From: Mxb001 sp049317345
GTDB lineage: Bacteria; Actinomycetota; Actinomycetes; S36-B12
Direction: 5' to 3'
DNA: 11,695 nt
Assembly: GCA_049317345.1 (NCBI GenBank)
Contig: JBMOIL010000079.1
Span: forward strand, 1-11,695
Shown here: positions 4,706 through 11,695 of the stretch, one piece after another
Numbering within the stretch: position 1 is the first letter of the stretch
Layout: the number at the start of each line of letters is the position of its first letter
The notes under the pieces: generated by a model
Database searches by the model: none
Told to the model about the DNA's origin: nothing
The model's input: the letters and a program-made list of their open reading frames with translations, nothing else
Position numbers and translations under genes: made by a program

Positions 4706-6247
4706 CTATCGCAGGAATACGCCGGCGCGCTCGATGAGATCGAGGACGGGCTGAGGGAGTATGCCGAGGATCACAGTGACGGCCACGGAGATCGACAGGG
4801 CCAGGGTGGTGAAGCCCGAGGGCACTGCGACACGCGGGCCCCCTTCGATCGGGTCGCGGAAGAACATCACCACGATGATCCGGACGTAGAAGAACGCCGC
4901 GATCACGCTCGCGATGACACCCACGATGACGACAGCAATGGCATCGACCGCGAGGGCCGCCTCGAAGACGACGAACTTGGCGATGAAGCCACTCGTAAGC
5001 GGGATGCCGGCCAGGGCCAACATGAAGATCGCGAACGCCGTGGCCACGACCGGGTGGTTGCGGCCCAGCCCCGACCACTGCTCGATGCGGGTCGCCTCGC
5101 CGGCACTGTCGCGCACCATGCTGATGACCGCGAAGATGCCGAGCGTCGTGAATGAGTAGGCCACCAGGTAGAAGATCGAAGCCCACAGACCCTCGGCGGT
5201 CGCCGTCGAGACACCGATGAGGATGAAGCCCGCCTGCGCGATCGAGGAATAGGCGATCATGCGCTTGATGTCGGTCTGGGCGATCGCCACGAGTGACCCC
5301 ACCAGCATGGTGAGACCCGCGATAACCCAGAGCAGGGGCTCCCAGTCCCAGCGCAGGCCGCCGAAGGCGACGTAGAGCAGGCGGAGCATCGCGCCGAAGG
5401 CGGCGATCTTGACCGCGGCCGCCATGAACGCCGTCACCGGCGCCGGCGAACCCTGGTAGACGTCGGGGACCCACTGGTGGAAGGGAACTGCGCCGACCTT
5501 GAAGAGCAGGCCCACCACCAGCATGGCTAGGCCGATGACGATGAGGGCTGTCTCGCCGGGCTTGGCTGCGAGTGCGTCGGCGATTTCGCCGAAGTCCACA
5601 CTTCCGGCGAAGCCGTAGACCAGGGCTGCACCGAAGAGGAAGAACGCCGAGGAGAAGGCTCCGAGGATGAAGTACTTGAGCGCGGCCTCCTGCGAGAGCA
5701 GGCGTCGGCGGCGCGCCATGCCCGCGAGGAGGTAGAGCGGAAGGGACATGACCTCCAGGGACACGAACATCACGAGGAGGTTGGTCGAGGTGACGAAGAG
5801 GAGCATGCCGAGTACGGCGAAAAGGAAGAGCGGCCAGACCTCCGTCTGGAGGTAGCCACGACGGGTGAGCTCGCGCTCTTCGAGGGAGCCGGGGAGTGCC
5901 GAGGCCCGTGGAGCGAACGCATCGCCGGCCGGGTCGAGCTGACGCTCGGCCAGCAGCATCGCCGCGACGAAGGCGACAAGGAGCACCAGGCCCATGAGGA
6001 GGATGCCGGGTCCGTCGATCGCCAAGGCCCCCTCGACCTCGAGCGAGCGCGTGCCCGACTGCCAGACGAGGGCAGCGAAGGCACCGGCGAGCGAGCCGAA
6101 GACGAGCACGAGCTGGACGGGGCGGCGGGCACCGCGCCCGAGGAATGTCTCGACGATGACACCGAGCACCGCGGCAGCCGCGACGATGATCATGGGCAGG
6201 ATCGCGAGGTAGTTGATGTCAGGCGCGACCATCACATCGGGATTCAC
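4706..6247 (-). CDS. nuoN: NADH-quinone oxidoreductase subunit N
   Basis: This is one of three antiporter-like proton-pumping subunits of complex I (513 residues, about 14 membrane helices). Conserved residues of the proton channel are present: Glu165 in FVSLEVMSLP, Lys191, Lys250 and His257 in LLFKVGAVPFHQWVPDVYQG, Lys280, and Lys424 in SGFIAKFVVFE. These appear to correspond to Glu133, Lys158, Lys217, Lys247 and Lys395 of E. coli NuoN. The loop between TM3 and TM4 (about 101-137) is enlarged and polar; I take this to be common in actinobacterial NuoN. The GTG start at 6247 overlaps the nuoM stop (GTGA), with a strong GGGAGGTGA just upstream. The product acts between NuoM and the NuoA/H/J/K module. 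Confidence 0.96.
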   Translation of the reverse strand: MNPDVMVAPDINYLAILPMIIVAAAAVLGVIVETFLGRGARRPVQLVLVFGSLAGAFAALVWQSGTRSLEVEGALAIDGPGILLMGLVLLVAFVAAMLLAERQLDPAGDAFAPRASALPGSLEERELTRRGYLQTEVWPLFLFAVLGMLLFVTSTNLLVMFVSLEVMSLPLYLLAGMARRRRLLSQEAALKYFILGAFSSAFFLFGAALVYGFAGSVDFGEIADALAAKPGETALIVIGLAMLVVGLLFKVGAVPFHQWVPDVYQGSPAPVTAFMAAAVKIAAFGAMLRLLYVAFGGLRWDWEPLLWVIAGLTMLVGSLVAIAQTDIKRMIAYSSIAQAGFILIGVSTATAEGLWASIFYLVAYSFTTLGIFAVISMVRDSAGEATRIEQWSGLGRNHPVVATAFAIFMLALAGIPLTSGFIAKFVVFEAALAVDAIAVVIVGVIASVIAAFFYVRIIVVMFFRDPIEGGPRVAVPSGFTTLALSISVAVTVILGILPQPVLDLIERAGVFLR

Positions 6248-7779
6248 TGCTCACCTCCCGCGGGAGCGAGGGCAGGCTCGGGATCAGTCATCCCAATGGA
6301 GTCCATCACGCGGTCCACGGCCGGGTTGACGACATTGAGGACCGGTGCGGGGAAGACACCGAGGACGATGGTGAGGAGAACGACGGGCACCAGCGACGTC
6401 ACCTCGCGACCGCCCAGGTCCCTCATCCCCTCCACATGCGGGGACTCGGGCCCGGTCGCTACCTTTTGGTAGAGCCTCAGGCCGTACGCCGCTGCCAGCA
6501 CGATGCCGAGCGAGGCGATGACCGCCACCACGACGTAGCGCGAGAAGGTGCCGAGGAGCACGAGGAACTCGCCCACGAAACTCGCCAGGCCAGGAAGCGC
6601 GATCGCCGACATCACCGCGAAGAGGAAGAAGCCCGCGAGGACCGGGGCGGCCTTGTTGACTCCGCCGTACGTGGCAATGGCACTCGAGCCACCCGCGCGC
6701 TGCATGAGGAAGCCGGCAGTGAGGAAGACTGCGGCGGTCGCAAGGCCATGGCCCAGCATGTAGAGAGTCGAGCCGGTCATCGACCACGTCGTGAAGACGA
6801 AGATGCCCAGGGCGATGAAGCCGAAGTGCGACATGGAGCTGTAGGCGAAGAGCCGCTTCATGTCGGTCTGGCCCAGCGCGACGAGCGCGCCATAGATGAT
6901 GCCGATGACGGCCATCGCGATGATGATCGGCGCGTAGAACTCCGACGCAGACGGGAAGATCGGCAGGAGGTAGCGGATCATGCCGAACGTGCCGACCTTG
7001 TCGAGGACGCCGATGAGCAGCACCGCGGTGGCAGGCGTGGACTCCTTGGCCGCGTCGGGCAGCCACGTGTGGAAGGGCCACAGCGGTGCCTTGATCGCGA
7101 AGGCGATGAAGAAGCCGAGGAAGAGGATCTTCTGCGCGGTCGGGTCGATGTCGAGCCCGACGAGCGCTGCGAAGTCGAAGGTTCCCTGGCCGAGCTGCTG
7201 CGCCGAGACGACGTACAGGCCGATGAGCGCCGCAAGCATGAGCAGGCCACCAACGAGGCTGTAGATGAGGAACTTCACCGCCGCGTACGACCTGTTGGGC
7301 CCGCCGTAGCGGCCGATCAGGAAATAGATCGGGATGAGCATGACCTCGAAGAGGACGTAGAAGAGGAAGACGTCGGTGGCGGCAAAGACGCCGATCATCA
7401 GGGTCTCGAGGACGAGGATGAGGGCGAAGTAGCCCTTCACGCTGCGTCCGTCCTCCACGTCGTTCCAGCCGGCCAGGATGGTGACGGGCACGAGGGTGGT
7501 GGCCAGGGCAACGAGGACGAGGCCGATGCCGTCGACACCCACGCTGTAGGAGATGCCGAAAGCCGGGATCCAGGGGTAGCTCTCGACGAACTGGAAGGCA
7601 GCCGTGGAGTTGGCGTCGAACTGCAGTCCCATGACCACCGTGAAGACCAGGGCGGCCAGTGAGAAGACGAGAGCGGCCTGCTTGATGAGCCGGACGTTGT
7701 CGCGGGGCAGGACCATGAGCACCAGGGCGCCCACGAGCGGGATGGCGCCGAGGATGGTGAGCCAGGGAATCGTCGTCAT
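6244..7779 (-). CDS. nuoM: NADH-quinone oxidoreductase subunit M
   Basis: This is the middle antiporter-like proton-pumping subunit of complex I (511 residues, about 14 membrane helices). Key residues are intact: Glu145 in YVLFEVMLIPIYFLIG, Lys230 in AFAIKAPLWPFHTWLPDA with His237, Lys261 in GVLDKVGTFG, His319 in SSMSHFG, and Glu404 in SFVGEFLVL. These correspond to the E. coli channel residues Glu144, Lys234, Lys265 and Glu407. After WLPDA the sequence reads AKESTPATA instead of the proteobacterial HxxAPTAGS, which I regard as an actinobacterial form. The ATG at 7779 overlaps the nuoL stop (ATGA) and a GTGAGG lies just upstream. The 3' end overlaps nuoN by 4 nt, so the three subunits are probably made in coupled, equal amounts. 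Confidence 0.97.
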   Translation of the reverse strand: MTTIPWLTILGAIPLVGALVLMVLPRDNVRLIKQAALVFSLAALVFTVVMGLQFDANSTAAFQFVESYPWIPAFGISYSVGVDGIGLVLVALATTLVPVTILAGWNDVEDGRSVKGYFALILVLETLMIGVFAATDVFLFYVLFEVMLIPIYFLIGRYGGPNRSYAAVKFLIYSLVGGLLMLAALIGLYVVSAQQLGQGTFDFAALVGLDIDPTAQKILFLGFFIAFAIKAPLWPFHTWLPDAAKESTPATAVLLIGVLDKVGTFGMIRYLLPIFPSASEFYAPIIIAMAVIGIIYGALVALGQTDMKRLFAYSSMSHFGFIALGIFVFTTWSMTGSTLYMLGHGLATAAVFLTAGFLMQRAGGSSAIATYGGVNKAAPVLAGFFLFAVMSAIALPGLASFVGEFLVLLGTFSRYVVVAVIASLGIVLAAAYGLRLYQKVATGPESPHVEGMRDLGGREVTSLVPVVLLTIVLGVFPAPVLNVVNPAVDRVMDSIGMTDPEPALAPAGGEQ

Positions 7780-9725
7780 GGCAGCCTCACCACCGCGAGC
7801 ACGACCACGACGAGGACGGCACCACCGACCATCGCGAGCGCATAGGAGCGGGCGAAGCCGGTCTGCCAGCGGCGCAGGCGCTCACCGGAGCCCCCAACGA
7901 AGGCCGCGAGGCCGTTGACGATGCCGTCGATCCCGCGGTTGTCGATGCCGATCAAGGCGCGCGAGACGCTGTAGGTCGGCTGGACGACGAGGACGTCGTT
8001 GATGGCATCGTCGTACATGCTGTTGCGTGCCGCCTTCGTGAGGATGTTGACGTCCTGGGGGGCCTCCACCGGCACGTCCTTGCGGTACATCCTGATGGCG
8101 ATGGCGACACCGATAAGGACGACGATCAAGGTGGCGATCTCGAGAATGATCGCCGGGAAGGGCAGCGGCGACTGCTCGAGGCCGGTGACCGGAGTGAGCC
8201 AGTCGATGATGTCGCCCCAGAAGAGCAACGCGAGACCTGTGAACATCGATCCGAGCGCAAGAATGATGAGCGGGATCGTCATCACGGCCTTGGACTCGTG
8301 CGGATGGGCGTCATCGGGCCAGCGGGGCTTGCCGAAGAACGTCATGATCACCATGCGCGTCATATAGAAGCCGGTGATGCCCGCCGCGATGATCGCGCAG
8401 ACACCCACGAAGACATTGACCTCGAACGCCGCGTGGATGATGTCGTCCTTGGACCAGAAGCCGGAGAACGGCGGGATACCGATGATGGCGAGATAGGCCG
8501 CCATGAAGGTGAGCCAGGTGACCACCATGACCTTGCGCAACGCGCCGTAGCGACGCATGTCCTGCTCGTCGTGCATCCCGTGGATTACCGAGCCGGCCCC
8601 GAGGAAGAGGTTGGCCTTGAAGACACCGTGGGTGAGCAGGTGGAAGATCGCGAAGACGTATCCCACGGGGCCGAGGCCAGCCGCGAGCACCATGTAGCCG
8701 ATCTGGCTCATCGTCGATCCCGCGAGGGACTTCTTGATGTCATCCTTGGCGGATCCGATGAAGGCGCCGAGGAACATCGTGATGACGCCGATGACCATCA
8801 CCGCCGTCAGGGCGAAGACCGTGCCGTCGTAGATCGCGCCGCTGCGGACGATGAGGTAGACGCCGGCGGTGACCATCGTGGCCGCGTGGATGAGTGCCGA
8901 CACCGGGGTGGGGCCCTCCATCGCGTCGAGGAGCCAGGCCTGGAGCGGGAACTGCGCGGACTTGCCGCAGGCCGCGAGAAGGAGCAGCAGGCCGATCCAG
9001 GTGAGGGTGGATTCACCCGCCTCGCCTGCCATCGCGAAGACCTCGTCGAAGACGACGGTGCCGAACGTGACGAAGATCAGCATGATCGCCAGGCTCAGTC
9101 CGACGTCGCCGATGCGGTTCATGACGAAGGCCTTCTTGGCCGCAGCAGCCGCACTCGGCTTGTACTGCCAGAAGCCGATGAGCAGGTAGGACGCCAGGCC
9201 CACACCCTCCCAGCCGACGTACAGCAGGAGGTAGTTGTCCGCGAGGACGAGCAGGAGCATGGACGCAACGAAGAGATTGAGGTAGCCGAAGAACTTCCGC
9301 TTGTCCGGGTCGTGCTCCATGTAGCCGAGTGAGTAGATGTGGATCAGCGCGCCCACGATCGTGATGAGAAGCACGAAGACGATGGACAACTGATCGATCT
9401 GGAGCGCCACGGGTGCGGTGAAGCCGCCCACGAAGACCCACTCGAAGAGGGTCTGCCCGACGGCTCGGTCATCAGCGGAGCGGCCCAGCAGGCCCAGCAG
9501 CAGGATGACGCCGTAGACGGCAGCGCCCACCACCATGAGCACGGCGAAGTAGGGGCCCCAGCGGTTGGTGCGGCGTCCTCCGAGGAGCAGGACGGTCGCG
9601 CCCAGCAGTGGCAGGGCGAGCAGCAGCCAGAGGTAGGAGAAGACCCCCGTGGCCTCTGCCAAGGGCTGGATGACGGGCGCGATCTGGGTCGCGTCCGCCA
9701 GCCGAGCAGCGCCGGTCCCGATCAC
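7776..9725 (-). CDS. nuoL: NADH-quinone oxidoreductase subunit L
   Basis: This is the distal antiporter-like proton-pumping subunit of complex I (649 residues), carrying the long lateral helix. The motif WEGVGLASYLLIGFW holds Glu173. NRIGDVG holds Asp207 and GKSAQFPLQAWLLDAMEGP holds Lys255. ALIHAATMVTAGVYL holds His280, and FHLLTHGVFKANLFL holds His366 and Lys370. The C-terminal part (about 545-625) has the amphipathic lateral helix before a last membrane segment (AMVGGAVLVVVVLAVV). The N-terminus begins about 28 residues before the first membrane helix (SYLWLLLALPLLG), longer than in E. coli. The GTG start at 9725 follows AAGGAGG (9730-9736) by only 4 nt, and no better start is visible. It is the one subunit here not directly overlapping the gene before it: a 69-nt gap separates it from nuoK. 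Confidence 0.96.
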   Translation of the reverse strand: MIGTGAARLADATQIAPVIQPLAEATGVFSYLWLLLALPLLGATVLLLGGRRTNRWGPYFAVLMVVGAAVYGVILLLGLLGRSADDRAVGQTLFEWVFVGGFTAPVALQIDQLSIVFVLLITIVGALIHIYSLGYMEHDPDKRKFFGYLNLFVASMLLLVLADNYLLLYVGWEGVGLASYLLIGFWQYKPSAAAAAKKAFVMNRIGDVGLSLAIMLIFVTFGTVVFDEVFAMAGEAGESTLTWIGLLLLLAACGKSAQFPLQAWLLDAMEGPTPVSALIHAATMVTAGVYLIVRSGAIYDGTVFALTAVMVIGVITMFLGAFIGSAKDDIKKSLAGSTMSQIGYMVLAAGLGPVGYVFAIFHLLTHGVFKANLFLGAGSVIHGMHDEQDMRRYGALRKVMVVTWLTFMAAYLAIIGIPPFSGFWSKDDIIHAAFEVNVFVGVCAIIAAGITGFYMTRMVIMTFFGKPRWPDDAHPHESKAVMTIPLIILALGSMFTGLALLFWGDIIDWLTPVTGLEQSPLPFPAIILEIATLIVVLIGVAIAIRMYRKDVPVEAPQDVNILTKAARNSMYDDAINDVLVVQPTYSVSRALIGIDNRGIDGIVNGLAAFVGGSGERLRRWQTGFARSYALAMVGGAVLVVVVLAVVRLP

Positions 9726-9741
9726 GGCGCCTCCTTCTTGA

Positions 9742-9795
9742 TCACGTCATGTCCTTCTCTGACCCAGGGGCGTGTCTCGCCCCCGGGGCGGTCAT
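9742..9795 (-). CDS. Possible 17-codon micro-ORF between nuoK and nuoL
   Basis: An ATG (9795-9793) overlaps the nuoK stop as TGATG. It opens a frame encoding MTAPGARHAPGSEKDMT that stops with TGA at 9744-9742, 16 nt before the nuoL GTG. A ribosome finishing nuoK could restart here, translate through the gap and stop close to the nuoL AAGGAGG (9730-9736). Most codons end in G or C, but 17 codons are too few for a test. The peptide has no recognisable family. It is more likely a coupling or leader device than a functional protein, and may be chance. Confidence 0.25.
   Translation of the reverse strand: MTAPGARHAPGSEKDMT
9767..9783 (-). other. Small stem-loop in the nuoK-nuoL gap
   Basis: The 6-bp arms ggggcg (9767-9772) and cgcccc (9778-9783) flank a 5-nt loop, adjacent to ccccgggg (9781-9788). 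The hairpin sits between the nuoK stop and the nuoL ribosome binding site, in the only noncoding gap of the operon larger than 10 nt. It could mark an mRNA processing or stability point that sets nuoL-M-N levels apart from nuoH-K. GC-rich DNA yields such short stems by chance. Confidence 0.25.
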
Positions 9796-10094
9796 CAGTA
9801 CTTGAGCAGGTTGGGTTCGTCGATAGAAGCTGAACGTCGAGATCGGTAGATCGCCACGATGATCGCTAGGCCCACAACCACCTCTGCGGCAGCCACCACC
9901 ATTACGAAGAAGGCGATCACCTGCCCCTCGAGGTTGCCCTGCATGCGAGCGAAGGCGACGAAGGCCAAGTTGGCCGCGTTGAGCATGAGCTCGATCGACA
10001 TGAAGACGACGATCGCATTGCGACGCACGAGCACCCCGACCGTGCCGATGGTGAAGAGCACCGCGGCCAGGATGACGTAGCTCTCGGGACTCAT
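9795..10094 (-). CDS. nuoK: NADH-quinone oxidoreductase subunit K
   Basis: This small membrane subunit of complex I (99 residues, the usual length) has three helices. It carries the two membrane glutamates of the central proton path, Glu35 in FMSIELMLNAANLAF and Glu71 in VVAAAEVVVGLAI, equivalent to Glu36 and Glu72 of E. coli NuoK. The ATG at 10094 overlaps the nuoJ stop (ATGA) and GGGAGAG lies just upstream. With NuoH, NuoJ and the absent NuoA it links quinone reduction to the pumping subunits. Confidence 0.97.
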   Translation of the reverse strand: MSPESYVILAAVLFTIGTVGVLVRRNAIVVFMSIELMLNAANLAFVAFARMQGNLEGQVIAFFVMVVAAAEVVVGLAIIVAIYRSRRSASIDEPNLLKY

Positions 10095-10930
10095 CGCGGC
10101 TCTCCCGGAGACGTGCCGGGATCGTCCGCGACGGGATGGTCGGCGGGACCGAGTGCGGCACGACCGGAGGCAAGGGCCTCGGTCTCTGCCACGGCAGCGG
10201 CGTCGACCGGGCGCAGGTCGCCGCGTGCGCGCAGCGGGCCCGGGACGGAGATCTCAGACACCGAGCCGTCGGGCAGGAGCGCGGGGGTGTCGACGGCGTT
10301 GTGGCGTGCGTAGACGCCGGGAGCCGGCATGGGGCCGACATGCTCGCCGCTACGCACGCGCTCCTCCGAAAGCTCGCGCTGCGTGCGGCGTGGCTGCCAG
10401 CGCTCGCGATGAGCCAGGACGAGGGCGCCGAGAGCGGCCGTGATGAGCAGTCCGGCCACCACCTCGAAAGCGAGCAGGTACTCGCCGAAGAGGAGGCGGG
10501 CGATGCCTTCGACGTTGCCGCCGTACTCCGAGTTGGCCTCATCGAGACCGACGGATGCAACGCCGCTCAAAGCGGTGCCGATCGCCAGAACAAGGAGGAT
10601 TCCGAAGCCAGCGGCAAGCAGGATGCCTACGACGCGCTGGCCCCTGAGCGTCTCGACCAGCGAATCACTCGAGTCAACGCCGACGACCATGAGCACGAAG
10701 AGGAAGAGCATCATGACCGCGCCGGTGTAGACGATGATCTGCACCATCCCCAGGAACGGCGCAGCGTTGGCCAGGTAGAGCACGGCGAGACTGATCATCG
10801 TCAGCGCCACCCACAGCGCGCTATGGACCGCGCGGCGCGACAGGATGAGGCCCAGGCCGCCGGTGACAGCCAGGACGGCACACACCCAGAAGACCGCCGC
10901 CTCGGCCGTGCTGGTGCCGGTCTCGGTCAT
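10091..10930 (-). CDS. nuoJ: NADH-quinone oxidoreductase subunit J with a long C-terminal tail
   Basis: This membrane subunit of complex I has five helices (about 12-31, 35-55, 62-84, 100-122 and 150-173). The third contains the family motif GMVQIIVYTGAVMMLFLFVLM, which includes the pi-bulge region that switches during turnover. With 279 residues it is about 95 longer than E. coli NuoJ. The extra part is a soluble tail (174-279) that begins with basic residues and contains PGVYARHNAVDTPALLPDG, followed by an Ala/Pro-rich acidic end. I recall similar tails in other actinobacterial NuoJ proteins; their role is unknown to me. The ATG at 10930 overlaps the nuoI stop (ATGA), with GGAAGGA upstream. 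The 3' end overlaps nuoK. Confidence 0.96.
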   Translation of the reverse strand: MTETGTSTAEAAVFWVCAVLAVTGGLGLILSRRAVHSALWVALTMISLAVLYLANAAPFLGMVQIIVYTGAVMMLFLFVLMVVGVDSSDSLVETLRGQRVVGILLAAGFGILLVLAIGTALSGVASVGLDEANSEYGGNVEGIARLLFGEYLLAFEVVAGLLITAALGALVLAHRERWQPRRTQRELSEERVRSGEHVGPMPAPGVYARHNAVDTPALLPDGSVSEISVPGPLRARGDLRPVDAAAVAETEALASGRAALGPADHPVADDPGTSPGEPR

Positions 10931-11520
10931 GCGCCGTCCTTCCGAGCTTCCGGCACCTGGGTCTCGGCCCAGATCCGCTCATCCCCGGCCGGCTCCTGCT
11001 CCGGCACCGAGCCTGAGACCTTGCCGGCGTAGTAGTCCTGCTCCGTCGTGCCCGGCACCATGCGGTGCGGCGGCGCGATCATGCCGGGCAGCATGGGAGC
11101 GAGGAGATCCTTCTTCTCGAAGATCAGATCGGCGCGGTTGTCGTCGGCGAGCTCGTACTCATTGGTCATGGTGAGCGCGCGCGTCGGGCAGGCTTCGATG
11201 CACAGGCCGCAGAAGATACAGCGCAGGTAGTTGATCTGGTAGACGCGACCGTAGCGCTCGCCCGGGGAGAAACGTGCTTCCTCGGTGTTGCTGTCGGCCT
11301 CGACGAGGATGGCATCAGCCGGGCACGCCCAGGCGCACAGCTCGCACCCGATGCACTTCTCCAGACCGTCGGCCCAGCGATTGAGCTGGTGACGGCCATG
11401 GAAGCGCGGCTTGGGCGGGTAGCGGTCGGCCTGCTCGGGGTACTCCTCGGTGACGACCTTCTTGAACATGGTCGCGAAGGTGACGCCGAAGCCGCGTACG
11501 GCGGGGGGCAGCTCAGGCAT
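10927..11520 (-). CDS. nuoI: NADH-quinone oxidoreductase subunit I (8Fe ferredoxin)
   Basis: This peripheral-arm subunit of complex I carries the 4Fe-4S clusters N6a and N6b, which pass electrons on to N2 and the quinone. Two full CxxCxxCxxxCP motifs are present: Cys56, 59, 62 and 66 (CIGCELCAWACP), and Cys101, 104, 107 and 111 (CIFCGLCIEACP). The N-terminal amphipathic helix (about 8-24) precedes YPxxxxRYPPKPRFHGRH. I chose the ATG at 11520 (197 residues, MPELPPAV...). An in-frame ATG at 11526 touches the AAGGAGG at 11527-11533, while the second ATG has a normal 6-nt spacing. With this start nuoI overlaps nuoH by 8 nt; its stop overlaps nuoJ. The C-terminus (about 165-197) is acidic and probably flexible. 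Confidence 0.97.
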   Translation of the reverse strand: MPELPPAVRGFGVTFATMFKKVVTEEYPEQADRYPPKPRFHGRHQLNRWADGLEKCIGCELCAWACPADAILVEADSNTEEARFSPGERYGRVYQINYLRCIFCGLCIEACPTRALTMTNEYELADDNRADLIFEKKDLLAPMLPGMIAPPHRMVPGTTEQDYYAGKVSGSVPEQEPAGDERIWAETQVPEARKDGA

Positions 11521-11695
11521 TGCCATCCTCCTTCGGCTGCTCGTCGTCGGATGTCGCTTCCGCTACGTAGCCCGACAGGGGCGGCTCCGCCGACCCGCCG
11601 GGCCCGACGGCGGTCACGGCAGTGCCGGTGAGCGTGCTGACGGCGCGGGCGCGCCTTGACGTGTAGGTGAACTCCTGACCCGGCAGCGGCGGCAC
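11513..11695 (-). CDS. nuoH: NADH-quinone oxidoreductase subunit H, C-terminal end only
   Basis: The last 60 codons of a gene cut by the right window edge are present, ending in TGA at 11515-11513. The first visible residues are VPPLPGQEFTYTS, which I recognise from actinobacterial NuoH, where a G-[FY]-P-VPPLPGQ segment follows the last membrane helix. The rest (about 50 residues) is a hydrophilic, acidic tail. Its place immediately before nuoI, overlapping by 8 nt, matches the standard nuoH-nuoI order. The membrane part and quinone-site residues lie outside the window. Confidence 0.85.
   Translation of the reverse strand: MPPLPGQEFTYTSRRARAVSTLTGTAVTAVGPGGSAEPPLSGYVAEATSDDEQPKEDGNA
11527..11533 (-). 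promoter_or_regulatory. nuoI: Ribosome binding site that decides the nuoI start
   Basis: AAGGAGG on the minus strand directly abuts one ATG (11526-11524) and is 6 nt from a second in-frame ATG (11520-11518). A normal spacing selects the second ATG. The site lies inside the end of nuoH. Confidence 0.7.

Noticed and set aside
6436..7662. 408-codon plus-strand open frame opposite nuoM
   Set aside because: It is antisense to a fully conserved nuoM. Its product is extremely rich in Glu, Asp, Arg and His, as expected when hydrophobic membrane codons are read on the other strand.
8298..9332. 344-codon plus-strand open frame opposite nuoL
   Set aside because: It shows the same antisense effect: highly charged low-complexity product, no family features, and nuoL is clearly the real gene.

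Overview
The window is high-GC DNA with strong G/C bias at third codon positions, GTG starts and gene-to-gene ATGA/GTGA overlaps. The protein types fit Actinomycetota: NuoJ with a long soluble C-terminal tail, NuoH ending in a VPPLPGQ-type tail, NuoN with an enlarged TM3-TM4 loop, and a polyprenyl diphosphate synthase attached to the nuo cluster. Micrococcales (perhaps Microbacteriaceae) is the likeliest home, but that rank is inference.

Left part (1-3690), accessory genes. The extreme left edge may hold the start of a divergent minus-strand gene. A well-supported 34-codon small ORF (211-315, +) overlaps the beginning of a RarD-type EamA transporter (312-1244, +). The transporter has no plausible ATG, GTG or TTG start and appears to begin at a CTG overlapping the small ORF's stop. 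A 23-bp perfect palindrome (1253-1310) separates it from a convergent GAF-LuxR type regulator (1316-2152, -). A 263-bp divergent intergenic region with several palindromes follows. Next is an acyl-CoA dehydrogenase (2416-3612, +), probably read from a leaderless promoter. Another long hairpin (3628-3685) closes this gene and faces the end of the next operon.

Right part (3697-11695), minus strand, read right to left. This is the distal half of a complex I operon in the order nuoH (3' end only), nuoI, nuoJ, nuoK, nuoL, nuoM, nuoN, then a long-chain polyprenyl diphosphate synthase. nuoI contributes the two 4Fe-4S clusters N6a/N6b. nuoH, J and K form the quinone-module and proton-path membrane subunits. 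nuoL, M and N are the three antiporter-like proton-pumping subunits, with their key Glu, Lys and His residues intact. The polyprenyl synthase plausibly makes the isoprenoid tail of the menaquinone that complex I reduces. Most junctions overlap by 4-8 nt. The only sizeable gap, nuoK-nuoL, is filled by a possible 17-codon micro-ORF that starts on the nuoK stop codon.

I see no transposase, integrase, CRISPR array, tRNA, rRNA or defence system. The nuo part is ordinary core metabolism. The unusual signals are the small ORF/CTG start of rarD, the family of long intergenic palindromes, and the nuoK-nuoL micro-ORF.
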